Shown here: positions 11,179 through 22,795 of the stretch, piece by piece
How the letters are laid out: every line of letters begins with the position of its first letter
Numbering within the stretch: the first letter of the stretch is position 1
From: Populus alba
Lineage: Eukaryota > Streptophyta > Magnoliopsida > Malpighiales > Salicaceae
Direction of reading: 5' to 3'
Assembly (NCBI RefSeq): GCF_005239225.2
Contig: NC_133287.1
Coordinates: forward strand, 8,847,493 to 8,911,492
DNA length: 64,000 nt
Made by a program: the position numbers and the translations under genes
The notes under the pieces: generated by a model
Database searches by the model: none
The model's input: the letters and a program-made list of their open reading frames with translations, nothing else
What the model was told of the DNA's origin: nothing

Positions 11179-11777
11179 TATAATCCGGATCTTGCCGCTG
11201 AAAAATCTGTATTGAATTTTAAACCGTGACCAAAGCATGTGGGAGCCGTAATGTTGCAAGGTAAACGTTATAGTTGATAGATTCGATGTAAGGGTCAAGT
11301 TATGAATAGTCAGCTCCGTGAAGAGAAGCTGTGGATGATGCTTGCTTGCTTGTTTTTTTTGAAGTCAAACTTTACATGTCCTTTTCTTTTCAAAAATCCA
11401 TATTTATGTACCAAAAAATATATAAAATAAAAAACCATACTTTGAGAGTATGTGACAGTATTATTTGTCTAAAATTTAATTATTTGTTTATAAAATTAAT
11501 TTTTAGTATTTTTAAATCATTTTAATATGCTAAAGTAAAAAATTAAATTTAAATAATAAGAATAAAATATTATTTTAATACATTTCTAAATAAAAAATAT
11601 TTTAAAACATAACATTTATTAAACTCTCATATAAACACCTCATCACATTTTTAAAACAAAATTATTTATTCCCTCACTTTCCTTTAATTATTTTGAATTA
11701 ATTTCATGTGGGTAGTCTTTTTGTTTTTTTATATATACAAGCAAAATAAAAGGCAGATGTTAAATACAAAAATAAAT
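11179..11777. other. Intergenic AT-rich DNA with a degraded MITE-like tail
   Basis: No gene is supported. About 11480-11630 contains the TTTTAAAT..AATATTTT style of sequence found inside the MITE family and may be a decayed copy. Confidence 0.35.
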
Positions 11778-11965
11778 ATCTATAGAGTCAGTAAGCAGAA
11801 GAGAGGATAACCATGCAGGGAGATCATCCCAAATACGAAGCTTCGTCCAATCTTTAGCACCTAATTTGACAAGAAAATCCGCACAATAATTATCTTATCT
11901 TAGAGTATGAAGAATTAAACTTCTCATTCCTTTTAGAGGAGAGAAACGAATATCCATAATGATGG
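11778..11965 (-). pseudogene. RNase H-like fragment of a non-LTR retroelement or RNase H family gene
   Basis: The minus strand reads SLILHTLR, a stop, then DNYCADFLVKLGAKDW, RIWDDLPAWLSSLLL. The NYCADFLVKLGA motif followed by W-x-D-x-P-x-x-L-x-x-L-L-L is typical of the C-terminal part of plant RNase H (RVT_3-type) domains from LINE-like elements. The canonical residue at the stop position is usually Glu, so a point change (GAA to TAA) is likely. Nothing else of the element is visible; the fragment is isolated in AT-rich DNA. A solo RNase H gene fragment is the alternative. Confidence 0.6.
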
Positions 11966-12217
11966 AACCATAACAATGAAAATTTTAGAAGTTTATAATT
12001 ATATTTTTATTTAAAAAAGGTTTTTTTTTTTTTATTTTATCAAAATTAACTTTCATCAAGCAATAGGCCAAGCCCAAAATTTTAAAGATTCTTGTGCGTT
12101 TTATAATCGAATATTATGAATTATTAAATAGAATCCACCACGTCAACCAATTAAAAATCGAATATTATGAATTTTAAAGATTCTTGTGTGTTTTTTTAAA
12201 ACACACTATTCGTATCA

Positions 12218-12229
<12 letters not shown>

Positions 12230-12266
<37 letters not shown>
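12230..12266. repeat. (AT)n microsatellite
   Basis: About 18 AT units. Nearly the same sequence phrase (AATCCACCACRTCAACCAAT) occurs on both sides, at 12132-12151 and 12272-12291, so the run sits within a short imperfect direct repeat. Confidence 0.85.
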
Positions 12267-12269
<3 letters not shown>

Positions 12270-13059
12270 AAAAGTAGAATCCACCACATCAACCAATTAA
12301 AAATGTTTTGGCCTAGTAAACTAAGTAAAATTCTAAAATTTTACTCCCTTTTATCTAAGGGTTTTTCATTTAAAGAAACGGCACTCTCCCCATTTTTTTA
12401 TCTATTTATTTTGTATCTATCATTCTATTTCTATATTTACAAAAAATATATAGAGTGAGGGCTTTTTACCGTAGCACTAGTTATAGATTATCATGCATTG
12501 CTATAAAAAATTACTATTTTGCAATTCAGTGAAAAATATAGAAGCCTTCATGCTGGTTCAATTTGATCTTTTCTAATAGTTTATTGGTCATTAAAGAATT
12601 GTTAGAGGATAAATACATCTTTTTTAATTTTTAAAATAATAAAATAACTTATTTACCTTAAAAAACAAAATAAAACTATTGACCAGTGACTTTGAAATAT
12701 ATAGACAAAAAAAAAAAAAAATAGCATGCGTTCAAGAGTATTTTAATCCTTTGTATAGTTTTTTTTTTTTTTTTGTAAATTCCATACTTATTGAGGGTAT
12801 TTTGATCCTTTTGATTTTAGATAAGCAATTTGACGTTGGATAAGTAATTTTACTAGCATGTGATAGGTGTGTGCGATGTTTGAACGATGATTGCAACGCT
12901 TCGCAATGGTTGAACCTACCCTTCTGCTATAGTGTTGAAAGCGCCACTGTGTCCTTTTCTGGTGTTGTGCTTGACAGCAATTGGTGAGCAGTTCGGTGCC
13001 GATGATAATTTTTTCTTTTTTTTTTTTTTTTTTGAAAAAAGTATATGTTTGTTTTCTTT

Positions 13060-14110
13060 ATTTTTAGTATTTCAATTTCAATTTTTTTTATTTCTATTCT
13101 TCATCTTTTATAAAAATTTTATTTGATTTCAATTCAGTCCTTTAATTATAATTTATCATATATTTTTTTTCTAATTCAGTCCTTATTTTTTTTATTTCTA
13201 ATTTTTTTCCTTAGTTCTTTTATTAAAGTTTTATTAATTTTTAATTTTATCATTTAATCAAAGTTTATGGTGTGTGATTTTTGCAATTTAGCTTTTATTC
13301 TTTTGATTTGTTTTTTTCTATTATTAAAGTTATTTTTCTTTTCAATTTAACTCTCCAATTGAATTTTTTTTTGTTGCCCTCTAATTTTTTTTTTATCTCA
13401 ATTTTAACCTCATTCTTTTAATTATATATTTTTTAATATATTCTTTTGTGTAGTTGATTTTTTTCTCAGTTTCATCCTCCGGCATTTGATTTGCTAGGGA
13501 TTGGGCTTCTCATTTTTTTTATTTATAATGCTTATGATCTAATGACTCGGTTCATAATTTTAAAAAGTTAATGTGGGTCAACATATTTGTTTTGGCTCAT
13601 TTTTTCTTCATCGTCCTATATTATTTTTTTTTAAAAAATTGGTTTTTTTGTTATCTTCAATTTTTTTTTTATTGGTTTTCTCAATCTTATGATCTAGGCT
13701 ATAAATTTTACAATTTTTTTTATAAATATTTTTTTTAAAAAAAACATTGTTTTGTATGCATTTAAGTTTTGAAAATATTATTCTGATTCATATATAATCT
13801 TTTATTTCATATAGAAGAACTTTATTTAAAAAAAATATTTACTTTTAAATAATATTTCTAATATGTTAGGCCTTGCATATTTTCTTTTCTTTTCTTTTAT
13901 TCAATCAATAAATTTCTATTTCAATTATCTTTCATTAATTTTAATAATAAAATTCAATAAACATAACTAGGTAAATGTATCATTTTACGGGATTAAATAT
14001 TTTGATCTAAATTTATCTCTTATTTTTTATAGTTTTATTTGTAGTTATTGTTAATGATTTTTTTTTATTTACATAGATTGATATCGATTTATTTAATTAG
14101 ATATTTATAT
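13060..14110 (+). repeat. T-rich dispersed repeat, copy 3
   Basis: The best-preserved copy of the T-rich family. The left half matches 7400-7900 in order. The right half, from about 13866 (GGCCTTGCATATTTTC, TCAATCAATAAATTTCTATTT, GGGATTAAATATTTTGAT), matches about 48330-48510. No ORF of interest is present. The sequence before it (12267-13059) is also without a supportable gene. Confidence 0.5.
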
Positions 14111-14212
14111 CGGTTTTTAATTTAAATTTTTATTTTTTTTATGAAAAAATATTAAAATAGTTGGCATATCTATTTTTTTTTAAAAAAAGAAACAACCGAT
14201 AAAGTCAAATAG

Positions 14213-14222
14213 TATAATATAT
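14213..14222 (+). promoter_or_regulatory. TATA box of the glycine-rich protein gene
   Basis: TATAATATAT lies about 75-80 bp before the ATG at 14294, predicting a transcript start near 14245 and a leader of about 50 nt. Confidence 0.45.
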
Positions 14223-14293
14223 GTGTACAAGCACTACCCCCACAACCTAGTACAATAATTGACAAAAATCTTATCCTTTTCTCACTTCATGCA

Positions 14294-14677
14294 ATGAAAC
14301 CGAAGTCCAAAACCCACACGGAGTCTAAAAACTCCAACTTCGTTTGGAAATGGAACACAAATGGCAGAAAGAAGAAGAATGGAAATCAATTCCCAGTACC
14401 TGAATTCCTACAGGACAACTACAAGAAATTAGAGGAAACAATTATGGATCCTGGAGGTGGTGTTGGAATCGGGTGTGGTATTGGAGCAGGCTTCGGCTTG
14501 GTGGGTGGAGTCGGGTATGGTGGCTGGCCATGGAACCATACGAAGCTAGTTTTTGGGGTTGGTATGGGTTGTGGTGTTGGGTTCGGGTTTGGATATGGTA
14601 ATGGTCTTGGACATGGTTTTAGTTTGGATTCTTTGGAGTCTTTCGGAGGTCGGATTCTAACAAGAAAAGAGATGTGA
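14294..14677 (+). CDS. Small glycine-rich protein
   Basis: A single-exon frame of 127 codons. Residues 1-40 are basic (KTHTESKNSNFVWKWN, GRKKK). The core begins at MDPGGGVGIGCGIGAGFG and runs to GYGNGLGHGF. It has alternating Gly with Val/Ile/Phe/Cys and a conserved interruption with GGWPWNHTKLVFGVG. The end is SLDSLESFGGRILTRKE. This pattern is shared by a small plant family that includes chloroplast-linked TGD5-like proteins and unnamed glycine-rich proteins (family knowledge). A specific role cannot be assigned. Translation could alternatively start at the internal Met of MDPGGG (14444), which matches the usual start of short family members. The neighbours fit the Arabidopsis glycine-rich gene next to C3H14. 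The proline-rich frame on the other strand is a shadow. Confidence 0.72.
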   Translation: MKPKSKTHTESKNSNFVWKWNTNGRKKKNGNQFPVPEFLQDNYKKLEETIMDPGGGVGIGCGIGAGFGLVGGVGYGGWPWNHTKLVFGVGMGCGVGFGFGYGNGLGHGFSLDSLESFGGRILTRKEM

Positions 14678-14831
14678 TTTTTGGGGTTTGTGTTTATTTT
14701 TCTTGTTGTTTCGTTGTTAATTACCTGTTTACATTTTGTAGTATTATTTTGGGTTTGACCAGCAACCAAAATAAAAACTCAATTTTTGTTTAGATCTGCA
14801 CTCATTTTTCTTTCAAATTCATTGACTTGAG

Positions 14832-15065
14832 CTACAAATTGAAAATGATTGGCAACAAAAGAGTTACTAATTCAAAGGGCCTCTCATCATCCTCTGGAAT
14901 TCGCAAGAATGACAATCTGACATGATTGCATGATACCTCAACTATGTAAAATAGGAAATTGTCAAGAGAAGACAAGTAATCCTCCGAGGTCATGGAACTG
15001 AAATAAATACAATTGACAAATGCTTTAGCGAACTCAAGTAGCCTGTCTTTTTTATAATCCTGCAA
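14832..15065 (-). other. Unrecognised exon-like ORF
   Basis: A 77-codon open frame on the minus strand with balanced, non-repetitive composition. It contains LLEFAKAFVNCIYFSSMTSE, VEVSCNHVRLSFLRIPEDDE and RPFELVTLLLP. It looks like genuine protein sequence, unlike the AT-rich chance ORFs nearby, and the frame extends a few codons further upstream. I do not recognise the family. It could be one exon of a relic gene or a transposed exon; no partner exons are visible. Confidence 0.3.
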
Positions 15066-15159
15066 GAAGTTCTTTCAATCTGCGGGCAAACTAGCCTGGA
15101 TCTAGAAAGCCATAGCCCGTTTCTTGCAAACTACACCTTCGAATAACATGCTTCAAGTT

Positions 15160-15640
15160 TGAGAATCGATTCCCAGGTGCAGAAACATTATAGCATTAAG
15201 ATTCGAGAACGAAAAGGGTTTCGAGATGTCTGCATTACTCGAAACTTTTCTCACTTTACAGAAGCAAGTGCAAAGCATGAAACTGCTCGGAGTAAGCACA
15301 AGGTCCCCAAAATACAAACCGGACATCTGGTAATAAACACTATTATAATCACATAAGCAAACAGAGTGTCAATCCACAATAATGGCCAGCTTTGATTAGT
15401 GGAAATTGTAAGGAATTACGATCACCTATGAGCAGAATACAACATGAAATGTTGCATGCTCACTTGAGAATACAATGGATTAGTTCCCGTGTCCTGGGAA
15501 CTGGTTATGCAGTAGATATGCAATATGCTCTCAAACACCAACCAAATTGTCATAGCAGTCTACAAGCTTTTTCCACTCAAGCATTAGAAGCTTCAAAGCA
15601 GGCTTTGAAGTTCTTAGCATCACATCTTACCATTTTCATG
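15160..15640 (-). pseudogene. Decayed duplicate of the 3' end of the LPP3 gene
   Basis: This stretch parallels the last exon, last intron and 3' region of LPP3 at about 17150-17860, in the same order and orientation. Matching blocks include AGTAAGCACAAGGTCCCCAA (against AGTAAGCATAAGGTCCCCAA at the GWGPYAY codons), GAAATGTTGCATGCTCACTT, GGGAACTGGTTATGCAGTAG against GGGAATTAGCTATGCGGTGG, and TCAAACACCAACCAAATTG against TCGAACAGCAACCAGATTG. Most of the exon's coding part is deleted and no reading frame survives. It is best seen as an old partial tandem duplication on the far side of the 93-aa gene. Confidence 0.65.
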
Positions 15641-15866
15641 ATCACAGTTTGAGGTTATCTTTAAATCCAAAACCAGGGTCAATGCAGCCACCACCAGCTA
15701 AATAAAGCCAGCTAAAAAACAGCAAAAAGGCCAACACAAGAAATCAAACAGAAACCAAAATTTCTTCTTCAAAAAGTGAAGCTTGAACCAAGAAACAAAT
15801 AAACAGAGACAAGATAAAGTTTTTTCTTCCACATATTAAAAGTAAAAGCGCAAATCAAATTCCTCT

Positions 15867-16255
15867 CTAAGAAGATGATTGATCACTCTTGTCCTTCTTA
15901 GAATGGATTGCCCCAACAAGGGCCTCGATCTCTTCCTTGATTCGTCCAAACACACCTGGTCCTTTAACTTCATCAATCGGAGTATCCTCGTCAATATCGT
16001 CACTTCTTCCGTGCGTTTCTTGATGATGGTGTGGAGATTTTCCACTATGAGTCATTGCTTCTAACTCTTCCATCACATTTGGTTCTGCTTTTACATCCTT
16101 TTCTGCTGCATCAAAACCACCAAAAAATGAAAATTTTTACATCAAAATTCTGCTTCAAGCAAAGCCCATCAAGAAAATCTACAAAATTAATCTTTATTGT
16201 GAAATAAAATACCTGATGATGAAGGACTTTTTGGGTCTGCTTTTGGTTCTGCCAT
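15867..16255 (-). CDS. Small acidic plant protein of unknown function (93 aa, two exons)
   Basis: Exon 1 is 16213-16255 (ATG at 16255-16253) and exon 2 is 15867-16105, giving 282 nt and 93 residues plus stop. The donor is CAG|GTATTT. The acceptor is TGCAG|CAG, a tandem NAGNAG site, so an isoform lacking one Ala is possible. The protein starts MAEPKADPKSPSS and ends in a Ser-rich tail. Its core is RSDDIDEDTPIDEVKGPGVF followed by GRIKEEIEALVGAIHSKK, probably a short amphipathic helix. The DDID-x-x-TPID-x-VK-x-P-x-VF motif with a following helix is known to me from uncharacterised plant proteins. No signal peptide or membrane segment is visible. Function is unknown. Confidence 0.75.
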
Positions 16256-17379
16256 TGAAATTTCTCTGGATTAAAATTTGTGCCTCGGTATCGAAGACTA
16301 ATCTGGGTTTTGGTTATTGGAGAATTTCATCAGTGCCTTTAATGGCTCATTACGAACACGTGGACGGTTCAGATGCTACTCTTCACAATCGGCTTGTGCA
16401 AGTCACGTAATCGTAATTAGCAGAACTTAGGGCTCTACAAAATTATTTTTCTTTTTCTTTTTTAATTTCTTAGCCCCTCTCACTTGTTACTTGTTAGACA
16501 TTCAGGAACTGACCGGTGACAGTTGTTAATCTCGATATGTGTTTGTTTTTGCTATGAAAGTTGAGTTTTGTGTATGAAATTTATTTAAAAAAAAAATAGA
16601 AAAAAAAAATTAAATTTTGTAATTGAGTTTTTTGAATAATTAAATTGTATATAATTTCAACTGCAATTACGATTCTAAATACAAATATATTTTTACAATC
16701 TATTTGGGATCACAGTTGAAATTAATTTTTTTAAAATTTAAATTTTTTTTACTAATTTTTTTTTTATGTTTTAAAATCATGTGCTAATTTTAAAAATAAA
16801 AAAAATATAATTTTAATATATTTCTTAATAAAAAATATTTTAAACTATAACCTTTAGCAGAATTCCAAACAAACATAAATCATTTGTTGACTCTGAGTTT
16901 TCAGTGGTCTAGATTATATTTGTTTTTAATTTATTTAATGACTTTACTGATTAAACTTTATAGACCAACTCGCCATCCATTTGAAACTATATCATTTTTA
17001 TTTCTTTTTAATCTAAAACAACTTGGTTTTTTGTTTTTTAAAACATGAAACTAAGTCTTTTTGTGATAGAACTGGGTTGATTCACCAGATAAATTTGCAA
17101 CTCGTATCTTGCATGAGTCATGTCTCATACCAGGTGTGATAACAATGGATGTTACAGAAGCAAAGATGAAAAGGTATATATTACTCGTAATTTTGACCAA
17201 TTTACATTTAGCATGTGCTATGAGGAATGGATGAGTTCGTTAATGAAAGACAAAGCAGGAGGGCAGTCCTGCTACAACTACAAGCCCCAGAAAGCAAACT
17301 ACAGAACACTGCAGGAAACGAGAAATATGAACACATTGTTTTCAGCAACTTTGGCCGGTAATTATGCATCTATCCATAA
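16256..17379. other. Intergenic between the 93-aa gene and LPP3
   Basis: The first 150 bp is the likely leader and promoter of the 93-aa gene. About 16550-16880 is AT-rich with MITE-like internal phrases (ATTTCTTAATAAAAAATATTTT, AACCTTTAGCAGAATTCCAAAC) and may be a decayed MITE copy. The stretch 17100-17379 is the likely 3' UTR of LPP3. Confidence 0.4.
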
Positions 17380-20300
17380 TTACCTCCTCCCTGATTCAAC
17401 ATCTTCAACAGTCGTAGTCAAGTCACGTGCAAGATTTAGCCCTAAGAATCCATTTTTATCGTCTCCCTGGTTCTCAACATGCGAATCCATTGGCCGTGCA
17501 TTGAGTGGATTTACAGTAGCATCTGCTTGTGCACTGGCACGTGACTCAAGTTCCTGAAAGTAAGCATAAGGTCCCCAACCTGCATGCAGAAGATTGGATG
17601 AGCATGACACTGCAGAGAAGACAACAGAATGCCAATTCATTAAGGAAGTCAGCTTTGATGACCGACACCTGTCAAGAATTAAGACCATCACTGAGCAGGA
17701 TGCAACTAGAAATGTTGCATGCTCACTTAAACACGCGAAGTTCCATGTCCATAACAATATAACTTGGGAATTAGCTATGCGGTGGATATGACAGCATGCT
17801 TTCGAACAGCAACCAGATTGGCAGAGCTGGTTATGGTTTTTTGGTTCCAGCATTAGATGCTTCGCGGAGCGTTCTTGCTCATAGGCTGTACAGCTGCTGC
17901 TATTTTCTGGTTTTAGATCCGTATACTCAAACAGGTACATTAAATGAATTTCTTTAGTTGTAACCTAGGTGCCTAATCAAAATCATATTCCTGCACAAGG
18001 AGAATATACTTCAAGGAAAGTATTCTCTAGCTAAGTACATCAACAATGTTCCAAGCAACATCCTTCCTGGACTCTAATGTTCAACAAAAAGTGAAGGAGC
18101 CATATAAAATTTGCCAGCAAATATACCTTGAGGATGATATGGTGGGGGGAAGAATTGCAAATAGCAAAATGTGGCGACCACAAGTCCTGCAAAAGGCGCC
18201 TCTGCAATGGTTAGCCAAGGTAATCATCCAATCGACAATGAGGAAGTTTCATTTAAATGAGTAAATAAACAATGAGAAGGCACACACCTAAGAGACCTCC
18301 TGCAAAGACATCCTGCCAATGATGCCAGTAGTCGTCCACTCGGGAAATGGCAACAAGACATGCAGCTAGTACTGGTAAGAAGACAATGCATAGTTTTGCA
18401 ACATGGCCCTTACGGTCAAATGCTTTTAGTTTTCCAGATAAGTAGAGTGAGAGGAAACCCAGACCAGCGAAGGAACCTGGAAATGGAAATCATTATTCCT
18501 CTAAGCTAAAACGGCTACCAAAAGTATCGAGCCAACTTCGCTTTGGTATTAAGTGTTCAATTTCTGCAGCTTACCTTAGCAAAATGCCCATATTTCAATG
18601 CAGAAATTAAAATATTTCTTCATGACTAAGTGTAAAGTAACTTTGTGGTTACTAATTTCTTAATTGTTTTGTGAAGCAATTATCTGTAATGGTTAACTTA
18701 CAGGAAGTGTGCCCACTGGGAAAACTCTTGTGCCCTTCCTTTATGATACTTTTCTCACCATGACATATCACATTTCCCAAGTGATCATAAACCTGTAGAT
18801 CAATAAGGTTTCAGGAATTAAATTCTGTAACCATGAAGGTGATGAAATGTGGAAAGGAGGTGAACCTAAATCAACCCTCACAGTAGAAAGTATCAAATAA
18901 CTGCAGGTCCATAGAAGCATACATCCTTTCCATCAGGAAAACAACGCCAAAAGAAATCAGGTCGAGGCCGACCAACTGCATTTTTTATTGAATCTGTAAT
19001 GACAGCTGTCACTAGAATGGAGAATAAGAGACCTGCTATAGTGAACACACATAATGCATTATGAGACTTCTTCCAGCAGATTGGATAAAAGAAATCTTTA
19101 ACAAATAAACATTAAGGAGAGGACAGGGTATGATCACCAAGTATGGCATGATGAAGATCATAGACGTCTCTCCTACGATAGTAGACGACAAGGAATATCA
19201 CCACAGGCAAAAGAACAGCATACATCTAATCATCAGAAAAGAGAAAGGGTTCCATCAATGTTGTTGTTACTCACTTGGTTCACTTGCAGTGTATGTTTTT
19301 ATTTAGCAAAAGAAGCCAGGATACTTACCGGGACAGCCCAAGCAGGCACTGTATTATCTAACAAAGGATATCTAAGATCTGTCATCATATCCTTTCCAAC
19401 ATATCGGTAAAATGGAGGCGTAAGATAGAGGATGACCTCTATCACGACAAGAAGCACAAACATGAGCCAATCATGCATGTGTGTCTTTGCAACTGTAGCT
19501 CCATGGGACCTCACAGTATGTGTACCAGAACCAAGTCGGACCTCCCTCATCTGGACCTCCTTCATCTTGCACCATGAAACCATTTAGTGTTATCTCATAT
19601 CAGACTCTGAGCTCCAAATAAAGGGACATTAGGAAAGTAACATAAGGTTTGTTCGGTGAAATATGACCACAGGTATTAGAGTAAAAATTATCAGGAAGTT
19701 ATAAATATTATGCCTTTATTTTACTGTTTATGAATTTCATGAAAGGTATAAGCACCTTTCTCAATGCATCTGCAACTCAAGCAACATAAATCACCATCCA
19801 TACGAACAGTAAAGACTAAAGCAAGAAACCCAGGTTACGCATGCAGCAAGATTACTTCTCAAAGATTCACATCATAAATACACTGGCGGCAGAATTATCT
19901 GTTCTAGATCATGGATTTTGAGAGGACTCTCTTCATCACTAAACAAAAAATAGCACTACATAGGCATGCTGTAATGATGCTGAAATATGCACAGCAAAAT
20001 TGAATTGACATAACGGTTCTCTATAATCATGAAAGTTCTAATGATTATAAAAAAGAGAAACTCAAGTCCAACAGCTTTTTCAAAACTCAAAAGAATCAGA
20101 AAAATAAAACCACTAGCATTCCCAACACAAACCCAAAACTTCACATTATTAGAGAGACCTTCATACCTAAATGAAGATCTAAAAGTAACAACTATACCTC
20201 TTCGCTCGTGTTCTCTAATAGTGGAAGGTCAACTGGTGAAAATGACTGACAAGTATTTGCATTAATCTCCAGCCTGTTGACTGTCGCATCCTAGATAACC

Positions 20301-22795
20301 CAACAAACCAATAATCAGGGTAAAAAAATGAAGATCCCAGTGATCATACAATTTAATAAGTTTAATAAATTGGCCTGATTTGGATTCACTTATGAGCAGA
20401 TTGTGAGTTTATACGAAGTGTTTGGAAGCAAGCAAAGCATTCTACCCTAACTGCATACTCTACCCAGTTTTATACCAGGGTAAAACATCATATATAATAA
20501 TTATAGAACTTTTAATCAGAACCCAAAACTGTAGGCACAGTACATAATAATAATAATAATAATAATAAAAACTATTAATCACAGCATCAAACCAAGAAAT
20601 GTCAAGGCTGATATCCATCCAGCACTTTCTTACTTGTTTCCAGAAAATGCTACTCAGAAATGCCATCACCATAATGTTATTCATTAAAGCATTATCCAAA
20701 ACACTGGTAGATAAAAATATTGTGGATTAACTTATTGACAGTAACCAATGAATTTGAAGATCTTTTTATTAATAACTTGGAGGACAACCAACGGGACTTT
20801 TCATGAAGGATTCCATCATCTCAAACTGCAACATAGGAGAGTAAGATTTGCAACAGGAGTTCAGAATATGAAGATAAGTTTTAGGACCTTCTTTATCAGG
20901 AGTCCTCTATGTTCAGATGCCATACAACTTGGGAGTCTAGTAATAGAATGCATCACCAGGTAGGTCATGGAATACAGGTAAATGGAAGTTCATGGGAAAA
21001 ACCATTTCATACTTTGTCATTGTTAGAATTAAATTAACTATTAAAATAGTACCATCAACTAATATATGCATAGTCCTGTGCAGATAGCTTATTGGTATCT
21101 TGGTATAGATAATCAAACTTCCCATAAATTACAAGCAGTTGCTAACACAACCTTGCTTCCCGTTTCCCAAAACTAAATATAGCTGACAATGTACTGGATA
21201 CGGTAAAACCTATAGCTGGCATGTAGCTTATCTGCTCTTTTTAATGGCCATTATATGTCGCAGTTCAATTCCTTCATTAACAACTTCTGTGCACTGGGTA
21301 TACTCTCTTTTGTCAAGAAGTGCAACAGCTGCACCCAGATTTTTCATTCTAGACTTTACACCTATCCTCCCTTATTATCTGAAATGCACGCTGTTTTATC
21401 ACCATAAGAGGTGGCACATGGTATGCACACAACCGCTACACTTATCCTCCCTTATCCTCTCATTGAGCTATTAACTTAACACAATTATCCGTCACCGGCA
21501 TCTTAAAACCAGATTTAGGACTGCCACCTCTCCAAAACTGAAGTGATTAACCATAGACATGGATATTCATTCAGGAGCATCTCTGAGAAACTAGAGATTC
21601 GATCTAAGCTGCAATGCACAAAATCCCCATGATATAGAAAATTCATTGCACTGTTTCCTAAGGGCTTCCAACTTGCTTCTATGTAGATCTCCCTACAGGG
21701 TACGAGTTCTGAAAACCTCTAGCAAAATCTAACATTTTCAACGAAGATGTGGAAGCATCTCTGAGTAATTGGAGATAGCAGATTAACCCATTTAAAGAGC
21801 TACTTCTCATATCAATGGGCTCCAGCTCCTCATTTGTCACTTCGACTACTCAACTAAAGCCTAGACAGTAAATCTACAGTACAACCATATGTAGTAAAAT
21901 TAACTGAATGCTACATGTACATCACACAACACTTTATCCTTTTCATTTTACTTCACCAAACAAGGCGAGGGTCAAAACGACGATTCAACTTATGATGTAT
22001 TAAACCTAATTGAGACTTACAAGCATTGTAATCAAGAGAGCATGTTACAAGTTCATGATCTAGTATTCCTCCAAGAATGGCTGTTTCTAATCAAACAAAA
22101 TAACGACCAAGACCCACACGACATAAAATAAATGCCCAAGTATGAAGCTGTAAAGGACATCGGCAACTCATCAGAAAATACATAATATTTTGAGGAAGGA
22201 TTCAACTAAGGCCTTCCCTTAATCCCTATTCAGACAATTAACAGCAAGCATACTGAAACCTCTCCAATTAATAGCAGTGAATAGCAAGTAGCTTGAGTTT
22301 TTCAATGTTTTCATCATTTCAGTGGTTTTATTACATTAAATTTTAATTTGCTTTTGATTGCAGATTTCAAGTTTCAACACAGATAGAGCAAGCATAAGTA
22401 GAGACTTCCTCGTTCCCCTCAAAACTCCAAAACCCTCAAACTCAAATTGCTGCATCAACAATGATGTGATCTCTCACCACACAAGTCCAAATTAACCCAC
22501 TCCTAATTTCACAGAACTGCAATATAAATGTCTCTTACATATATTTTTCTGTTAGTAGAGAAACCCAAAAGAAGTCAAAACAAATTAGTCACATTCTGCT
22601 ACACCAACTACAAAGCCAGCAACATAAAAAACAACAAAGCAAACCCACATAAGATAATCCAATTTAACAGCTAAAGACTAAGAACAAAACAGAAAGAAAC
22701 AACCTTTTTAGAAAAGAAACACTAACCTGAAAGATGCTTTTAAAATTCTTAAAGCAAGAAAGAGATTGATAATCCCACAAAGGCATTGTAGTCAT
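17380..22795 (-). CDS. LPP3: Lipid phosphate phosphatase 3-like (PAP2 family)
   Basis: Nine exons (minus): 22727-22795, 20198-20290, 19329-19565, 19138-19225, 18923-19032, 18702-18792, 18288-18476, 18127-18186, 17380-17579; together 1137 nt, 378 residues. All joins keep frame with GT-AG ends. The enzyme class dephosphorylates phosphatidic acid and related lipid phosphates at membranes. The three catalytic motifs are present: K179-x6-R186-P187 (KNAVGRPRP), PSGH at 224-227, and S274-R275-x5-H281-x3-D285 ([12 protein letters not shown]). Hydrophobic segments lie near 85-102, 134-149, 163-175, 231-242, 257-273 and 293-305, matching the six-helix fold. The C-terminus ([10 protein letters not shown]...VEDVESGRR) resembles Arabidopsis LPP3 more than LPP1 or LPP2. 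The first two exons give a 54-residue N-terminal extension. If the first exons are only leader, translation would begin at Met55 (19565). Intron 2 is 2.4 kb. Residue 230 is Cys where many relatives have Trp. Confidence 0.88.
20291..22726. other. Large second intron of LPP3
   Basis: This 2.4 kb intron holds only short chance ORFs on both strands. Its composition is milder than the intergenic DNA and I see no transposon ends in it. An (AAT)n tract of about 28 bp lies further upstream in it, near 20546-20569. Confidence 0.5.

Noticed and set aside
14419..14769. Minus-strand proline-rich frame
   Set aside because: It is the antisense shadow of the glycine-rich gene: Gly codons GGN read as Pro on the other strand.
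17120..17940. Plus-strand frames across the LPP3 last exon
   Set aside because: Antisense shadows of the LPP3 exon and intron; the minus strand has the conserved motifs and splice sites.
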